Made by a program: the position numbers and the translations under genes. From contig JAIQGC010000003.1 in assembly GCA_020072805.1 (NCBI GenBank), positions 1-64,000 on the forward strand: a DNA stretch of 64,000 bases. The letters are read 5' to 3'. Shown in pieces: positions 24,546 through 33,802 of this stretch (the first letter of the stretch is position 1; the number at the start of each line of letters is the position of its first letter). This DNA is from Terriglobia bacterium. Its GTDB lineage: Bacteria; Acidobacteriota; Terriglobia; Acidiferrales; UBA7541. The notes under the pieces were generated by a model. The model made no database searches. It saw only the letters and a list, made by a program, of their open reading frames with translations, and was not told where the DNA came from.

Positions 24546-26462
24546 TCAGGAAGCCCACAGGCGCAGGCCGATGAGTCCCCAGGAGGACAGCAGGAGCGTG
24601 AGGGCGCAGCAGGCCCCGGAGACCAGCAGCGAGTGAATGCGCACGGCGGGATGCATCTCCTCGCGCGGCACGCGCAGCGCCAGCCACAGCCCGTAGAACG
24701 AGAGAAGCGCGAAGAGCAGCGTCCCGGCGCAGACCAGCAGTGACCAGGAATCCAGTTCCCCGATTGTGGGCATGGCCATGGCCCCGGCCGCGAAGGCGGC
24801 AGCTAGCGCGAGGATCGCGGCGATGGGTACGGCGCGCACGCGCAGGTGGCGCGCTTCTTTCATCTTCCCGAGCGCCCAGAGCGGGGCCCACACCAGCGCG
24901 AAGAGCAGCGAACTGGCCAGCAGCGCGGCACAGACGGCCAGGAGGGCCAGTGTTGTGTAAAGCCCGGAAATATCGCCGCGCTGCGCATAACTCAATCCTG
25001 AAATGCCCGCGTCAGCAGAGACGATCTTTCCGTTTTCATCGGTAAAAAAAACGCTGGTCGCTTCCGGCTCGGTTTCGCCGCGGAAAAGCCCGTTTCCCAG
25101 GGGCAGGAGCGTTTCTTTCTTTCCGCCGAAGATTTTCTTGCGCACCAGACGCCCGTTTTCCAGGCGCACCTGCACGCCGCCGGCGAGCGTTCCCAGGAAC
25201 GCGAGAAGCTGCATGCGCGGAGCGGCCGGCGTGTAATAGCCTTCCAGCTTGCGCAGTTCTTCCGCGGGAACTTCGGCCAGCGGCTGCTGCGGCTTGGGAA
25301 AATCCTTGGATAGAAAATCGATGGCCAGGCGGTTCATCTCGCGGAGGGTCTGCGGCGATGCGGCGCTGTTCAGCAGGATGACATAGCCCCAGTTCTGTTC
25401 CGGCATGTAGCGGTAGGTGGAAATGAATCCGTCAATGCCGCCGTCGTGTCCGTGGGTGACCACGCCGCCCTCGGCCGCCGTGTAGTTGCCCAGGCCGTAG
25501 CCCAGGCGCAGTCCGTGGCGCGCCGAGGACGGAGTTTCCGGATATTCCATCCGCCCGATACTCTCCGGCTTGAGCAGAGGAGTGGTCCCGGCGATTCCGC
25601 GGCGTAGAAAAAATTGCACCAGCTTGGCCAGTTCTTCCGGCGAAGCTTTCAGGTCTCCCGCCGGGCGCAAATAAATGTTCTTATAGGGCGCCGGCACGGG
25701 CGGATTGTGTTCGTAGCCCTGTGCGAGCAGGCCGCGGTTGCCGTCGCCCAGGCGGAAATCTCCATGGGTGATCCCGATGGGTTCGAGTATTTCTTTTTGA
25801 ATGTAGGCGTCGAAGGGCTGCCCGGTGATTTTCTCGATGACGTAGCCGGCCGCTCCGTAACCCGGATTGGAATAGGAGAAGCGCGTTCCTGGAGCCCAGC
25901 GCGTCTTCTGCGGCCCGGGAAAGCGCCGGAAAACATCGAGCAGGGGAAAATCCGGCGGGTCATTGCGGTTATAGATTTCGCTGAAGCGCATGTCGTCAAA
26001 CCCGGCGGTGTGTTCCAGCAGGTTGACGATGCGCACCGGATGGGTTTCCCCCCAGCGATTTTCGAGAGGCAGTTCGGGGGCCACGTCCTGCAGCCGGGCG
26101 TAGAGATTCAGGCGGCCTTGCTCGGCAAGCTTCATCAGGCCCAGGGCCACAAAAGTCTTGCTGACGGAGCCAGCGCGGAATTCGGTGTGGCAGGTGACAT
26201 CGTGCCCGCTGGCCAGGTCGGCCTTGCCGATTCCCCCGCACCAGAGCAGTTCGCCGCGCGCGATGAGGGCCACGCCCGCTCCGGGCACGTGATTTTTTTC
26301 GATGACGTTTTTGAACGCATTCTGCAGCTCTTCGAGGGTTTTGGGATGCGGCAATCCCTCCTGCTGGGGAGGCTTCTGTTGCGCTCGCGCCGCCGCGGAG
26401 GAAAGCAGCAGGGCGGTGCAGACAATACGGGCAATGGCGCGGCGAATCCGCTGGGCTGGCAT
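24546..26462 (-). CDS. Membrane-anchored serine hydrolase (beta-lactamase/PBP4* family)
   Basis: A 638-residue exported protein. A signal peptide lies at residues 1-28. The class C beta-lactamase-like domain (about 40-400) shows SVSK (99-102, the S-x-x-K nucleophile motif), YSNPGYG (Y-x-N motif near 203) and HGHDGGIDG as the third (KTG-equivalent) box. A beta-rich linker domain follows, and about four transmembrane helices fill residues 480-638. Such proteins act on D-amino-acid peptides or esters in the envelope; the substrate is not known. The ATG follows GGGAGGACGTC, and TAGAAT lies upstream on the same strand. It is divergent from the S10 peptidase gene. Confidence 0.88.
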   Translation of the reverse strand: MPAQRIRRAIARIVCTALLLSSAAARAQQKPPQQEGLPHPKTLEELQNAFKNVIEKNHVPGAGVALIARGELLWCGGIGKADLASGHDVTCHTEFRAGSVSKTFVALGLMKLAEQGRLNLYARLQDVAPELPLENRWGETHPVRIVNLLEHTAGFDDMRFSEIYNRNDPPDFPLLDVFRRFPGPQKTRWAPGTRFSYSNPGYGAAGYVIEKITGQPFDAYIQKEILEPIGITHGDFRLGDGNRGLLAQGYEHNPPVPAPYKNIYLRPAGDLKASPEELAKLVQFFLRRGIAGTTPLLKPESIGRMEYPETPSSARHGLRLGYGLGNYTAAEGGVVTHGHDGGIDGFISTYRYMPEQNWGYVILLNSAASPQTLREMNRLAIDFLSKDFPKPQQPLAEVPAEELRKLEGYYTPAAPRMQLLAFLGTLAGGVQVRLENGRLVRKKIFGGKKETLLPLGNGLFRGETEPEATSVFFTDENGKIVSADAGISGLSYAQRGDISGLYTTLALLAVCAALLASSLLFALVWAPLWALGKMKEARHLRVRAVPIAAILALAAAFAAGAMAMPTIGELDSWSLLVCAGTLLFALLSFYGLWLALRVPREEMHPAVRIHSLLVSGACCALTLLLSSWGLIGLRLWAS

Positions 26463-26681
26463 GACGTCCTCCCGCTGGCAGGTCTGGAATCGGGCTACAA
26501 AGATTCTACCGTGCCGCCATCGCCGCGCAAGACGTCATCTGCGCGTGTTGCGCATGCCCGTCACCGTGGCATCCTTGTGATTGACGCTGGGCGCGGAGTC
26601 GCATACGATTTCCGCCGTAGCTTTCCGTACACGCGGACGAGCCGTCCGGCAGGACATCCTCGGTCTGGAGAGAGTGAACCC

Positions 26682-28232
26682 ATGGCACGCATGCTTCGCA
26701 GCATCTTTTTCGTGATGGTCTTCGGCTTGGCCGGAGCGGCCGCATTGGCCCAGCCGCCGCAGGGCGCTCCACCGCCAGCGGATAAGCCCAAAGAGGAAAA
26801 GAAGACCCCGCCGGCGCCGGAGGAAAAATCCGTTTCCACCAAGCACAGCATGCGCATCGGCGGCCAGGAGATCAAATACACCGCGACCACCGGCACGCTG
26901 CTGCTCAAGCTGGAGGACGGCACGCCCAAGGCCAGCGTCTTCTACATCGCCTACACCCGCGACGACGTGGCCGACCCCGCTCAGCGGCCCATCACCTTCA
27001 CCTTTAACGGCGGGCCGGGCTCTTCGTCGGTGTGGCTGCATCTTGGGGCCTTCGGCCCGCGCCGCGTGCAAATGGGCGACGCCGGGGCGCTGCTCCCGCC
27101 GCCGTACAAGCTGGTGGACAACGAGTCCTCGCTCCTGGACGTCACCGATCTCATCTTCATCGATCCCGTCTCGACGGGCTACAGCCGCGCTGTTCCCGGC
27201 GAGGCTCCCAAGCAGTTTCACGGCATTGAAGAGGATGTGCAGTCGGTGGGCGATTTCATCCGGCTTTACACCACGCGCAATAAACGCTGGGCCTCGCCGA
27301 AATTTCTCGCCGGGGAAAGCTACGGAACGACGCGCGCCGCGGGGCTTTCCGGCTACCTGCAGAGCCGTCACGGGATGTATCTGAACGGCATTGTGCTGAT
27401 CTCCTCGATTCTGAACTTCGAAACGGCGGAGTTCGATCCCGGCAATGACCTGCCCTACGTTCTCTATCTGCCGACCTACACGGCGATTGCCTGGTATCAC
27501 AAGCGCCTGCCAGCGGACCTTCAAGGGGACTTGCAGAAGGCCCTGGCGGAGTCTAAGCAGTTTGCCGCCCACGACTATTTGGACGCGCTCATGGCGGGCG
27601 ACCGCCTGCCCGATGCGCGCCGCGCGGAGATCACCCGCGAGCTGGCGCGGCTCACCGGCCTGACCGCGCAGTTCATCGAGGAGAAAAGCGAGCGCATCCG
27701 CATCTCGGACTTCACCCGCGAACTGCTGCGCGCCGACCGGCGCATCGCCGGGCGGCTGGACGGGCGCTTCACCGGCCCCGTGCTGCAGAATCCGGACAGT
27801 TACGCCGCTTCCGACCCCAGCTACGCGGCGATTCTCGGGCCGTATGCCGGCGTCTTCAACGATTACGTGCGCGGCGAGCTGAAATTCGAAAGCGATCTGC
27901 CGTATGAAATCCTCACCGGGCGCGTGCAGCCGTGGAGCTTTGCGCCCTACGAAAACCGCTACGTCAACGTGGCGGAAACGCTGCACACCGCGATGACCCT
28001 CAACCCCTATCTGCACGTCTTCGTGGCCAAGGGCTATTACGACCTGGCCACGCCCTTCTTCGCCGCGGATTACACCTTCGATCATCTCGGGCTGGACCCC
28101 AGTCTGCGCGGCAATCTTTCCGGCGCGTACTATGAAGCCGGGCACATGGTCTACGTGCACATGCCGTCGCTGCAGAAGCTCAAACAGGATGTCGCGCAAT
28201 TCATGCGCGCCAGCGTCAGCGCCGCAAAATGA
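26682..28232 (+). CDS. Secreted S10 serine carboxypeptidase-like protein
   Basis: A 516-residue exported hydrolase. A signal peptide (about 1-23) leads to a Pro/Lys-rich linker. The alpha/beta-hydrolase domain has NGGPGSSS (109-116, oxyanion region) and GESYGT with the catalytic Ser at 213. A C-terminal Asp in FVAKGYYDLATP and a His in EAGHMVYVH complete the triad, as in carboxypeptidase Y-like family S10. It would trim residues from the C-termini of peptides outside the inner membrane. The ATG at 26682 was chosen because the signal peptide begins there; the reading frame stays open far upstream but only antisense to the serine hydrolase gene. Its stop overlaps the cstA start (ATGA). Confidence 0.9.
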   Translation: MARMLRSIFFVMVFGLAGAAALAQPPQGAPPPADKPKEEKKTPPAPEEKSVSTKHSMRIGGQEIKYTATTGTLLLKLEDGTPKASVFYIAYTRDDVADPAQRPITFTFNGGPGSSSVWLHLGAFGPRRVQMGDAGALLPPPYKLVDNESSLLDVTDLIFIDPVSTGYSRAVPGEAPKQFHGIEEDVQSVGDFIRLYTTRNKRWASPKFLAGESYGTTRAAGLSGYLQSRHGMYLNGIVLISSILNFETAEFDPGNDLPYVLYLPTYTAIAWYHKRLPADLQGDLQKALAESKQFAAHDYLDALMAGDRLPDARRAEITRELARLTGLTAQFIEEKSERIRISDFTRELLRADRRIAGRLDGRFTGPVLQNPDSYAASDPSYAAILGPYAGVFNDYVRGELKFESDLPYEILTGRVQPWSFAPYENRYVNVAETLHTAMTLNPYLHVFVAKGYYDLATPFFAADYTFDHLGLDPSLRGNLSGAYYEAGHMVYVHMPSLQKLKQDVAQFMRASVSAAK

Positions 28233-30292
28233 AGCGGCTCCTTTCGATTGTTCTCTGGTTCGTGATTTCGGTTGCCGGAGCCGCCGCGCTCGGCGCCATT
28301 GCCCTGCATCGCGGTGAGCGCATCAACGCCACGTGGTTCGTTCTCGCGGCCGGCTGCTGCTACCTGGTGGCCTACCGCTTCTATTCCGCGTTTATCGCCG
28401 CGCACATTCTGGCGCTGGATGACTCGCGCGCCACGCCCGCCGAACGCTTCGACGATGGGCGCGACTTCGTTCCCACCAACAAGTGGGTTCTCCTGGGTCA
28501 TCATTTCGCCGCCATCGCCGGTCCGGGCCCGCTCGTCGGTCCCACGCTGGCCGCGCAGTTTGGCTACCTCCCCGGCACGCTCTGGCTCATCGCCGGTTCG
28601 GTGCTGGGCGGCTGCGTGCAGGACTTCGTCATCCTATTCTGCTCCATCCGCCGCGACGGAAAATCGCTGGGGCAGATGGCCCGAGAGGAGGTCGGGCGCT
28701 GGGGCGGCTTCCTGGCGCAACTGGCCATTCTGGCCATCATGGTGATTCTGCTGGCGGTGATCGCGCTGGTGGTGGTCAACGCCCTGAAATCGTCACCGTG
28801 GGCCACGTTCACCCTGGCCATGACCATTCCCATTGCGCTGCTCATGGGCATTTATTTGCGTTACTGGCGCGTCGGCCGCGTGCTGGAAGCGTCCCTGTTC
28901 GGCTTCGCGCTGGTGCTGTTCGTGGTCGTCGCGGGGCAGTGGGTGGCCGATTCGCCTTCCTGGGCCCGCGTGTTCAGTCTCGGCGGCACTACGCTGGCCG
29001 GGGCCATCATCGTGTATGGTTTTGCGGCCTCGGCGCTGCCCGTGTGGCTGTTGCTGGCTCCGCGGGACTACCTCAGCGCGTTCATCAAGGTCGGCGCAAT
29101 CCTGGCCCTGGCCGGAGGAATCCTGCTGGTTCGCCCGGATGTACAGATGCCCGCGCTCACGCGCTTCATTGACGGCACCGGCCCGGTCTTTGCCGGAAAA
29201 ATCTTCCCCTTCTGCTTCATCACCATTGCCTGCGGAGCGGTCAGCGGATTTCATTCCCTGGTTTCCAGTGGCACCACTCCGAAAATGATTCTGCGCGAAG
29301 GCCATGCGCGGCTCATCGGCTACGGCGCCATGCTGATGGAGTCCTTCGTCGGAGTTATGGCCATGGTGGCCGCCTGCTCCATGCCGCCGGGCGTCTATTT
29401 CGCCATCAATAGCCCCGCCGCCATCGTTGGCTCGACGGCCGAAGCCGCCTCCGTCACCATCACCGCGTGGGGCTTTCCGCTGCTCCCAGGGACAATGCAC
29501 GAACTGGCCCGCTCGGTGGGCGAGCAGACCCTGCTCAACCGCGCCGGCGGCGCACCTTCGCTGGCCGTGGGCATGGCCCAGATTTTCTCCAGCACCATTG
29601 GCGGCCCCCGCCTGATGAGCATCTGGTATCACTTCGCCATCATGTTCGAAGCGCTTTTCATTCTCACCGTGCTGGACGCCGGGACGCGCGTGGGCCGCTT
29701 CATGATTCAGGATTTGAGCGGCCATTTCTGGAAGCCCTTCGGGCGCACCGGATGGATGCCCGGGATTCTGCTCTCGAGCGGGCTGATCGTCGGCCTGTGG
29801 GGCTATTTTCTCTATCAGGGCGTGCTGGACCCGCTCGGCGGAATCAACTCGCTCTGGCCGTTGTTTGGCATCGCCAACCAGTTACTGGCGGCGGTGGCCC
29901 TGGTCGTGGCCACCACCATCCTGATGAAGATGGGCCGCTGGCGCTGGCTGTGGGTCACGCTGGCGCCCATGGCGGCGCTGGTGGCCGTCACCATGACGGC
30001 GGCCTGGCAGAAGATCTTCAGCGCCGATCCGCGGCTCGGCTTTCTCTCCTACGCCTCCTCCCTGGCCGCGCAGATCGCTTCCGGCGCGGTCCCCGCCGCA
30101 AAAATCGCGCAAACGCAGCGGCTGATCTTCAACCAGCGGCTGGACGCAACCGTTACCGCCGTCCTGGCGCTGATGATTCTGGCGCTGCTGGCGGACGCCC
30201 TGCGCCACTGGTACGCGCTGATCGTGCACCGCCGTGAGCCGCTCCTGCACGAATCTCCCTACGTGGCCACGCAATGGGCGGATGGCGACTGA
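28229..30292 (+). CDS. cstA: CstA family peptide/pyruvate transporter
   Basis: A 687-residue inner-membrane carrier of the carbon starvation protein family with about 16-18 helices. The family motifs TNKWVLLGHHFAAIAGPGPLVG and FHSLVSSGTTPKMI (about residues 92-112 and 345-360) are present. E. coli CstA and BtsT take up peptides and pyruvate. The gene overlaps the S10 peptidase by 4 bp and the YbdD-like gene by 1 bp (TGATG), so the three are almost certainly co-translated. This suggests extracellular peptide trimming coupled to uptake. Length is normal. Confidence 0.95.
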   Translation: MKRLLSIVLWFVISVAGAAALGAIALHRGERINATWFVLAAGCCYLVAYRFYSAFIAAHILALDDSRATPAERFDDGRDFVPTNKWVLLGHHFAAIAGPGPLVGPTLAAQFGYLPGTLWLIAGSVLGGCVQDFVILFCSIRRDGKSLGQMAREEVGRWGGFLAQLAILAIMVILLAVIALVVVNALKSSPWATFTLAMTIPIALLMGIYLRYWRVGRVLEASLFGFALVLFVVVAGQWVADSPSWARVFSLGGTTLAGAIIVYGFAASALPVWLLLAPRDYLSAFIKVGAILALAGGILLVRPDVQMPALTRFIDGTGPVFAGKIFPFCFITIACGAVSGFHSLVSSGTTPKMILREGHARLIGYGAMLMESFVGVMAMVAACSMPPGVYFAINSPAAIVGSTAEAASVTITAWGFPLLPGTMHELARSVGEQTLLNRAGGAPSLAVGMAQIFSSTIGGPRLMSIWYHFAIMFEALFILTVLDAGTRVGRFMIQDLSGHFWKPFGRTGWMPGILLSSGLIVGLWGYFLYQGVLDPLGGINSLWPLFGIANQLLAAVALVVATTILMKMGRWRWLWVTLAPMAALVAVTMTAAWQKIFSADPRLGFLSYASSLAAQIASGAVPAAKIAQTQRLIFNQRLDATVTAVLALMILALLADALRHWYALIVHRREPLLHESPYVATQWADGD

Positions 30293-30549
30293 TGCGCCGC
30301 GCGGAAAAGCTGCCGACCGGCATGCAGAGGAATCCCTCTTCGCATTTCGTGTTCCGAGTTTCGATTGTGGCGATTTCCCGCCTGGCGGGCGCCGCCTGGC
30401 AGTCCCTGCGCGAATGGTCCGGCGACGCCGCCTACGACCGCTACCTGCTCATCGCCGGAACCCGGCCCGGCGCAGCGCCGCTCTCGCGCAGCGACTTCTA
30501 CGTCGAACACCTGCAGCGCCGCTACTCCCGTCCCTCGCGATGCTGCTGA
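30292..30549 (+). CDS. YbdD/YjiX-family small protein
   Basis: An 85-residue protein from the ATG at 30292, which overlaps the cstA stop as TGATG; an in-frame ATG at 30274 is possible but lies inside cstA. The core LAGAAWQSLREWSGDAAYDRY and SRSDFYVEHLQRRY, ending in RCC, match the YbdD/YjiX family (DUF466), which is encoded next to CstA-type carriers in many bacteria and is thought to be needed for transport. The N-terminus is about 20 residues longer than E. coli YbdD. Its 3' neighbour is convergent. Confidence 0.88.
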   Translation: MRRAEKLPTGMQRNPSSHFVFRVSIVAISRLAGAAWQSLREWSGDAAYDRYLLIAGTRPGAAPLSRSDFYVEHLQRRYSRPSRCC

Positions 30550-30624
30550 ACGCACCAGGTGAAAAGTCAGCAGGGATAATTCCCGCAGCTCCAAAGACCG
30601 CCAGGTTATTCTGATCGTTCGGCG

Positions 30625-32643
30625 CTAGGCCGCCGGCAAGTGCGCAAGCGCTTTTTGCACCGCCGCCCCCGCGTCCAGGGGCGGGGAGAAAAAGTATCCC
30701 TGGGCATAATCGCAACCCAGTGTTTTGAGGTAGTCCACTTGCCCGGCGGTTTCCAGGCCTTCCGCCACGACTTCCATCCCCAGGGTGCGTCCCAGGTTCA
30801 CGATCATCTCCACGATCTGACGGCTTGCTTTGTCGTGTTCCACGGTGGAGATGAAGGATCGGTCAATCTTGAGTGTGTCCAGCGGAAATCGCCGCAAGTA
30901 ACCCAGGGACGAATATCCCGTGCCGAAATCGTCGATGCTCAGGGAAATTCCGAGGGCTTTGAGTTCGGCGAAAACTCCGCAGGTCTTTTCCGCGTCCGCC
31001 ATGAGGACGCTTTCGGTGATCTCCAGTTTTAAAGCGCGCGGAACAAGGCTCGTCTCATGCAGAATTCCGCGCACCTGCGCCGCCAGATCCCGCTGTGAAA
31101 ATTCCCTGGCCGAGAGGTTCACGGCCATGGTCAGCGAATAAGTGGAAGGGAATTGCAGATTCCAGGCGCGCATTTGCCGGCACGCCTCCCGCAGCACCCA
31201 TTTCCCGATCAGGACCAGCAGTCCCGTTTCCTCCGCCACCGCGAGAAACTCCGCCGGCAGGAGCAGTCCCGCTCCCGGCCGCTGCCAGCGCACCAATGCC
31301 TCGAAGCCGGTGGCGCGGCCATCCTGCAGGGAGAAAATGGGCTGATAGTGGACGCGGAATTGTTCGCGGAGAACGGCACGATGCAGCTCGGCCTCCAGCT
31401 CCATGCGGGCCGCCGAACTGGCATGCATGGCCGCATCAAAGATTTCGTAGCGCGCCTTGCCTCGAGCTTTGGCCCGGTGCAAGGCCGTGCGCGCACTGCG
31501 CAGCAGATCTTCCGCCGCGCTGTAGCCGCTGGTGCTGATCGCTATTCCGATACTGGCCGTGATGAACACCTCCTGGCCGTTGATCCGGAAAGGGGGCGTA
31601 AGGATTCGCTGGGTCCGCTCGGCCACCCGCAAGCTGTCACTGGAATCGCGGAGGTCTTCCAGCAGGATGGCGAACTCGTCGCCGTGCATCTGGGCCAGCA
31701 GGTGCCCGTCCTCTTGCCGTGGTGGCGTGCCGTCGTTTGCCGGACGGGCGACCATATCCTCGCTGCGGACCGAGCGGCGCAGCCGCTCGGCAATCGCCAC
31801 AATCAGCCGGTCCCCGGAATCATCCCCCAGGCTGTCATTCACGATCCTGAAGCAATCGATGTTCAGGGTCAGGACCGCGAACATGTGGTCTGGATGGCGC
31901 AGGGCGCGCGCGGCGCACTGAGTCAGCCGCTCCAGAAACAGCGCGCGATTCGGCAGTTGAGTGAGCGGGTCATGGAAGGCATCGTAGAACAGTTTGTCCT
32001 GGTAACGCCTGCGTTCCAGGACGCGCCCCAATTGAATGCCCAGCAGCCGCATGACCCGCAACAACGGCGCATCCGGTTCCACGGGCTCCCGCGAGAAGAA
32101 CTCCAGCACCGCGGCAATGTCTTTCCCCGCCAGCACCGGGAAAGCCAGAACAGATTGCACTCCGCACTCCCGCACTGCGGCCGTTCCGGCGCAGTCTTCC
32201 ACCTGCGCGATGTTGCTGATCCACGCCGGTTCTCCGCTGGCGAGTACGCGTTTTGGCAGTTCGCTTTTCAGGAGAAGGGAAGTCTGCGCGAAGAGCAGGC
32301 CCAGGCGATCCTCTAAGGCAGGCTCGGAGACATGCCAGACGGCTGCCGGGACGGGTGTTTTCGAGGCTTCGCCGTCCCTGCAGAAATAGAGCCGTCCCGC
32401 CATCCATCCCGTGTACGCGCACACGCGAACGAGGGCGAAGTGCAGCGCGTTCTCGGGCGAAGATTGCTCGTTGGCTGCCAATGCAATCTCTTGTATCAGA
32501 TGGGCTTCTTTTTGCGCCTCCTGCAGGCTGTGCCGCAATCCTTCCGCGAGAGTCTCCGTCTCCAGGCGTGACTGGTGCTCTTGACTCAGCAGTTCTCTGA
32601 GCCGTTCGAACTCGGTGGAGTTTGGCGCTGTGGAGGATGTCAT
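30625..32643 (-). CDS. GAF-GGDEF-EAL protein with degenerate GGDEF, probable c-di-GMP phosphodiesterase
   Basis: A 672-residue cytoplasmic signalling protein: coiled coil (about 10-58), GAF domain (about 65-212), GGDEF domain (about 220-400) and EAL domain (about 415-668). The cyclase motif is altered: an extra stretch (301-319) is inserted after RSEDMVAR, and the signature reads HGDEF (320-324), so synthesis of c-di-GMP is doubtful. The EAL part keeps EALVRW (448-453), NLSAREF, LEITES, SIDDFGTGYSSLGYL, LKIDRSFI and VAEGLET, all needed for hydrolysis. It likely degrades c-di-GMP under GAF control. The start ATG at 32643 follows AGAGAGAAGG. It stands alone between convergent and co-directional neighbours. 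Confidence 0.92.
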   Translation of the reverse strand: MTSSTAPNSTEFERLRELLSQEHQSRLETETLAEGLRHSLQEAQKEAHLIQEIALAANEQSSPENALHFALVRVCAYTGWMAGRLYFCRDGEASKTPVPAAVWHVSEPALEDRLGLLFAQTSLLLKSELPKRVLASGEPAWISNIAQVEDCAGTAAVRECGVQSVLAFPVLAGKDIAAVLEFFSREPVEPDAPLLRVMRLLGIQLGRVLERRRYQDKLFYDAFHDPLTQLPNRALFLERLTQCAARALRHPDHMFAVLTLNIDCFRIVNDSLGDDSGDRLIVAIAERLRRSVRSEDMVARPANDGTPPRQEDGHLLAQMHGDEFAILLEDLRDSSDSLRVAERTQRILTPPFRINGQEVFITASIGIAISTSGYSAAEDLLRSARTALHRAKARGKARYEIFDAAMHASSAARMELEAELHRAVLREQFRVHYQPIFSLQDGRATGFEALVRWQRPGAGLLLPAEFLAVAEETGLLVLIGKWVLREACRQMRAWNLQFPSTYSLTMAVNLSAREFSQRDLAAQVRGILHETSLVPRALKLEITESVLMADAEKTCGVFAELKALGISLSIDDFGTGYSSLGYLRRFPLDTLKIDRSFISTVEHDKASRQIVEMIVNLGRTLGMEVVAEGLETAGQVDYLKTLGCDYAQGYFFSPPLDAGAAVQKALAHLPAA

Positions 32644-32996
32644 TTCGTCAGGCCTTCTCTCTGAGCGTCAGCTTGCATGCTCATTTGCCCGGACCCTGAT
32701 GCATGCGCGATCTCTGCTCCAATCCGCTGGTTTCGCCGCACTGCATTGCGGTTGCTGTTCCTCGAATTGTTGCGTGGCCGCGGTTGTGCCTGCGACATGG
32801 GACAAGTGGGAATTCCCATGGGGTTAGGGCTTTGTGAGTGCCCGTAAGGAAGGGGGCGGACGCCCAGTGCCGTCTAAACTGCCAGTGTTGTTATATCACA
32901 TATCTACAGATACTGTCTATTGAGGTTATAGTACAAAGTTCAAAATGCTTATATCAACCCGGCGGCGAGCGGACGGCCCGCCGCCGGCCAGCTTAC
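32644..32996. other. Intergenic region with AT-rich patch and a GC hairpin
   Basis: A 353-bp spacer. Around 32890-32957 it is AT-rich and contains the inverted repeat TATCTACAGATA (32901-32912), which could be an operator. A hairpin CCGGCGGCG / CGCCGCCGG (32959-32987) lies just past the DUF4197 stop on the minus strand but is followed by TTGAT rather than a T run, so it is at best a weak terminator. No gene was recognised. Confidence 0.5.
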
Positions 32997-33734
32997 TCAC
33001 TGCTTGCCGAAGACTTCCTTCAGCAGGCTGGTGACCTGCGCCGCGGGGTCCTTGCGAATCTTGCGTTCTTCCTCGCTGAGCATGAAGAAAAGCCCGTTGA
33101 GCGCCTGCGTCACCACGTATTCCTTGATGTCCACCGTCTGCGCCTTCAGAAACGGAATGGTGCGCGCTTTTCCGGTCAGCGCATCGTACTTGCGCGTGAC
33201 TTCGTGCTTCTGCAGCGCGTCCTCGACGATGGGAGTGAACGCCGCGGTCAGCGCTGGCGTGGTCTTGTCCTGAAAATATTCGGTGATGGATGTGTCCCCG
33301 CCCTTGAGCAGCTTGCGCGCGTCTTCAAAGGTCATGGCCAGGATTGCGTCAATGAAAATCTTGCGCGCTTCCGGCGCGGCCTGCTCCGCCGCGCGGTTCA
33401 TGCTTAGGACGAACTCCTCGACCTTGGGGCCGAATCCCGCCAGGCGCAGTCCGTTTTCAAGTTTCTGCAAATTCTTGGGCAGAGGAATCTTGATGTCTGG
33501 ATTACCGAAGTAGCCGTCCTCGCGCCCGGTCAGTTTTACCGCGTTCTCCGTGCCCACCTGCAAGGCTTCCTTCAAGCCAGCGACAATTTTGTCGTCGGTG
33601 AGCGCGGGGGTGAGCAGTGTGGAGAGCGGATTCTTGAACTTTTTCTTCTTGGCGGGTTTGGCGGTGGTCTGTGCGGCAACGGGAATGCCCGCAAGCAAAG
33701 CGAAAATAATGATCCAGCAGCGCAGCGATTTCAT
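32997..33734 (-). CDS. DUF4197 family exported protein
   Basis: A 245-residue protein with a signal peptide (about 1-21, cleavage after VAAQ). A Lys-rich linker leads to an all-helical domain: LSTLLTPALTDDKIVAGLKEALQVGTENAVKLTGREDGYFGNP, then KIPLPKNLQKLENGLR, and the ending LNGLFFMLSEEERKIRKDP. These match DUF4197, a periplasmic family of unknown function. The length fits. The ATG follows AAGGAGAACTCC. It is co-directional with the metallophosphoesterase gene upstream and may be its operon partner. Confidence 0.88.
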   Translation of the reverse strand: MKSLRCWIIIFALLAGIPVAAQTTAKPAKKKKFKNPLSTLLTPALTDDKIVAGLKEALQVGTENAVKLTGREDGYFGNPDIKIPLPKNLQKLENGLRLAGFGPKVEEFVLSMNRAAEQAAPEARKIFIDAILAMTFEDARKLLKGGDTSITEYFQDKTTPALTAAFTPIVEDALQKHEVTRKYDALTGKARTIPFLKAQTVDIKEYVVTQALNGLFFMLSEEERKIRKDPAAQVTSLLKEVFGKQ

Positions 33735-33802
33735 GGAGTTCTCCTTAAGCAGCGGCAGTCCTGTAAAACACGAATGGGCGGCGCGCCCGCGGGGCGAAGC
33801 CG

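Noticed and set aside
25614-26681. N-terminal extension of the S10 peptidase reading frame by 356 residues
   Set aside because: The extension is antisense to the serine hydrolase gene. A signal peptide and ribosome binding site mark the start at 26682.
26535-28199. A 554-residue minus-strand open frame
   Set aside because: Antisense to the S10 carboxypeptidase, which carries a complete catalytic triad; no motif on the minus strand.
32615-32827. A 70-residue plus-strand open frame upstream of the EAL gene
   Set aside because: Begins antisense within the EAL gene, Cys-rich without a zinc-site spacing, and no ribosome binding site.
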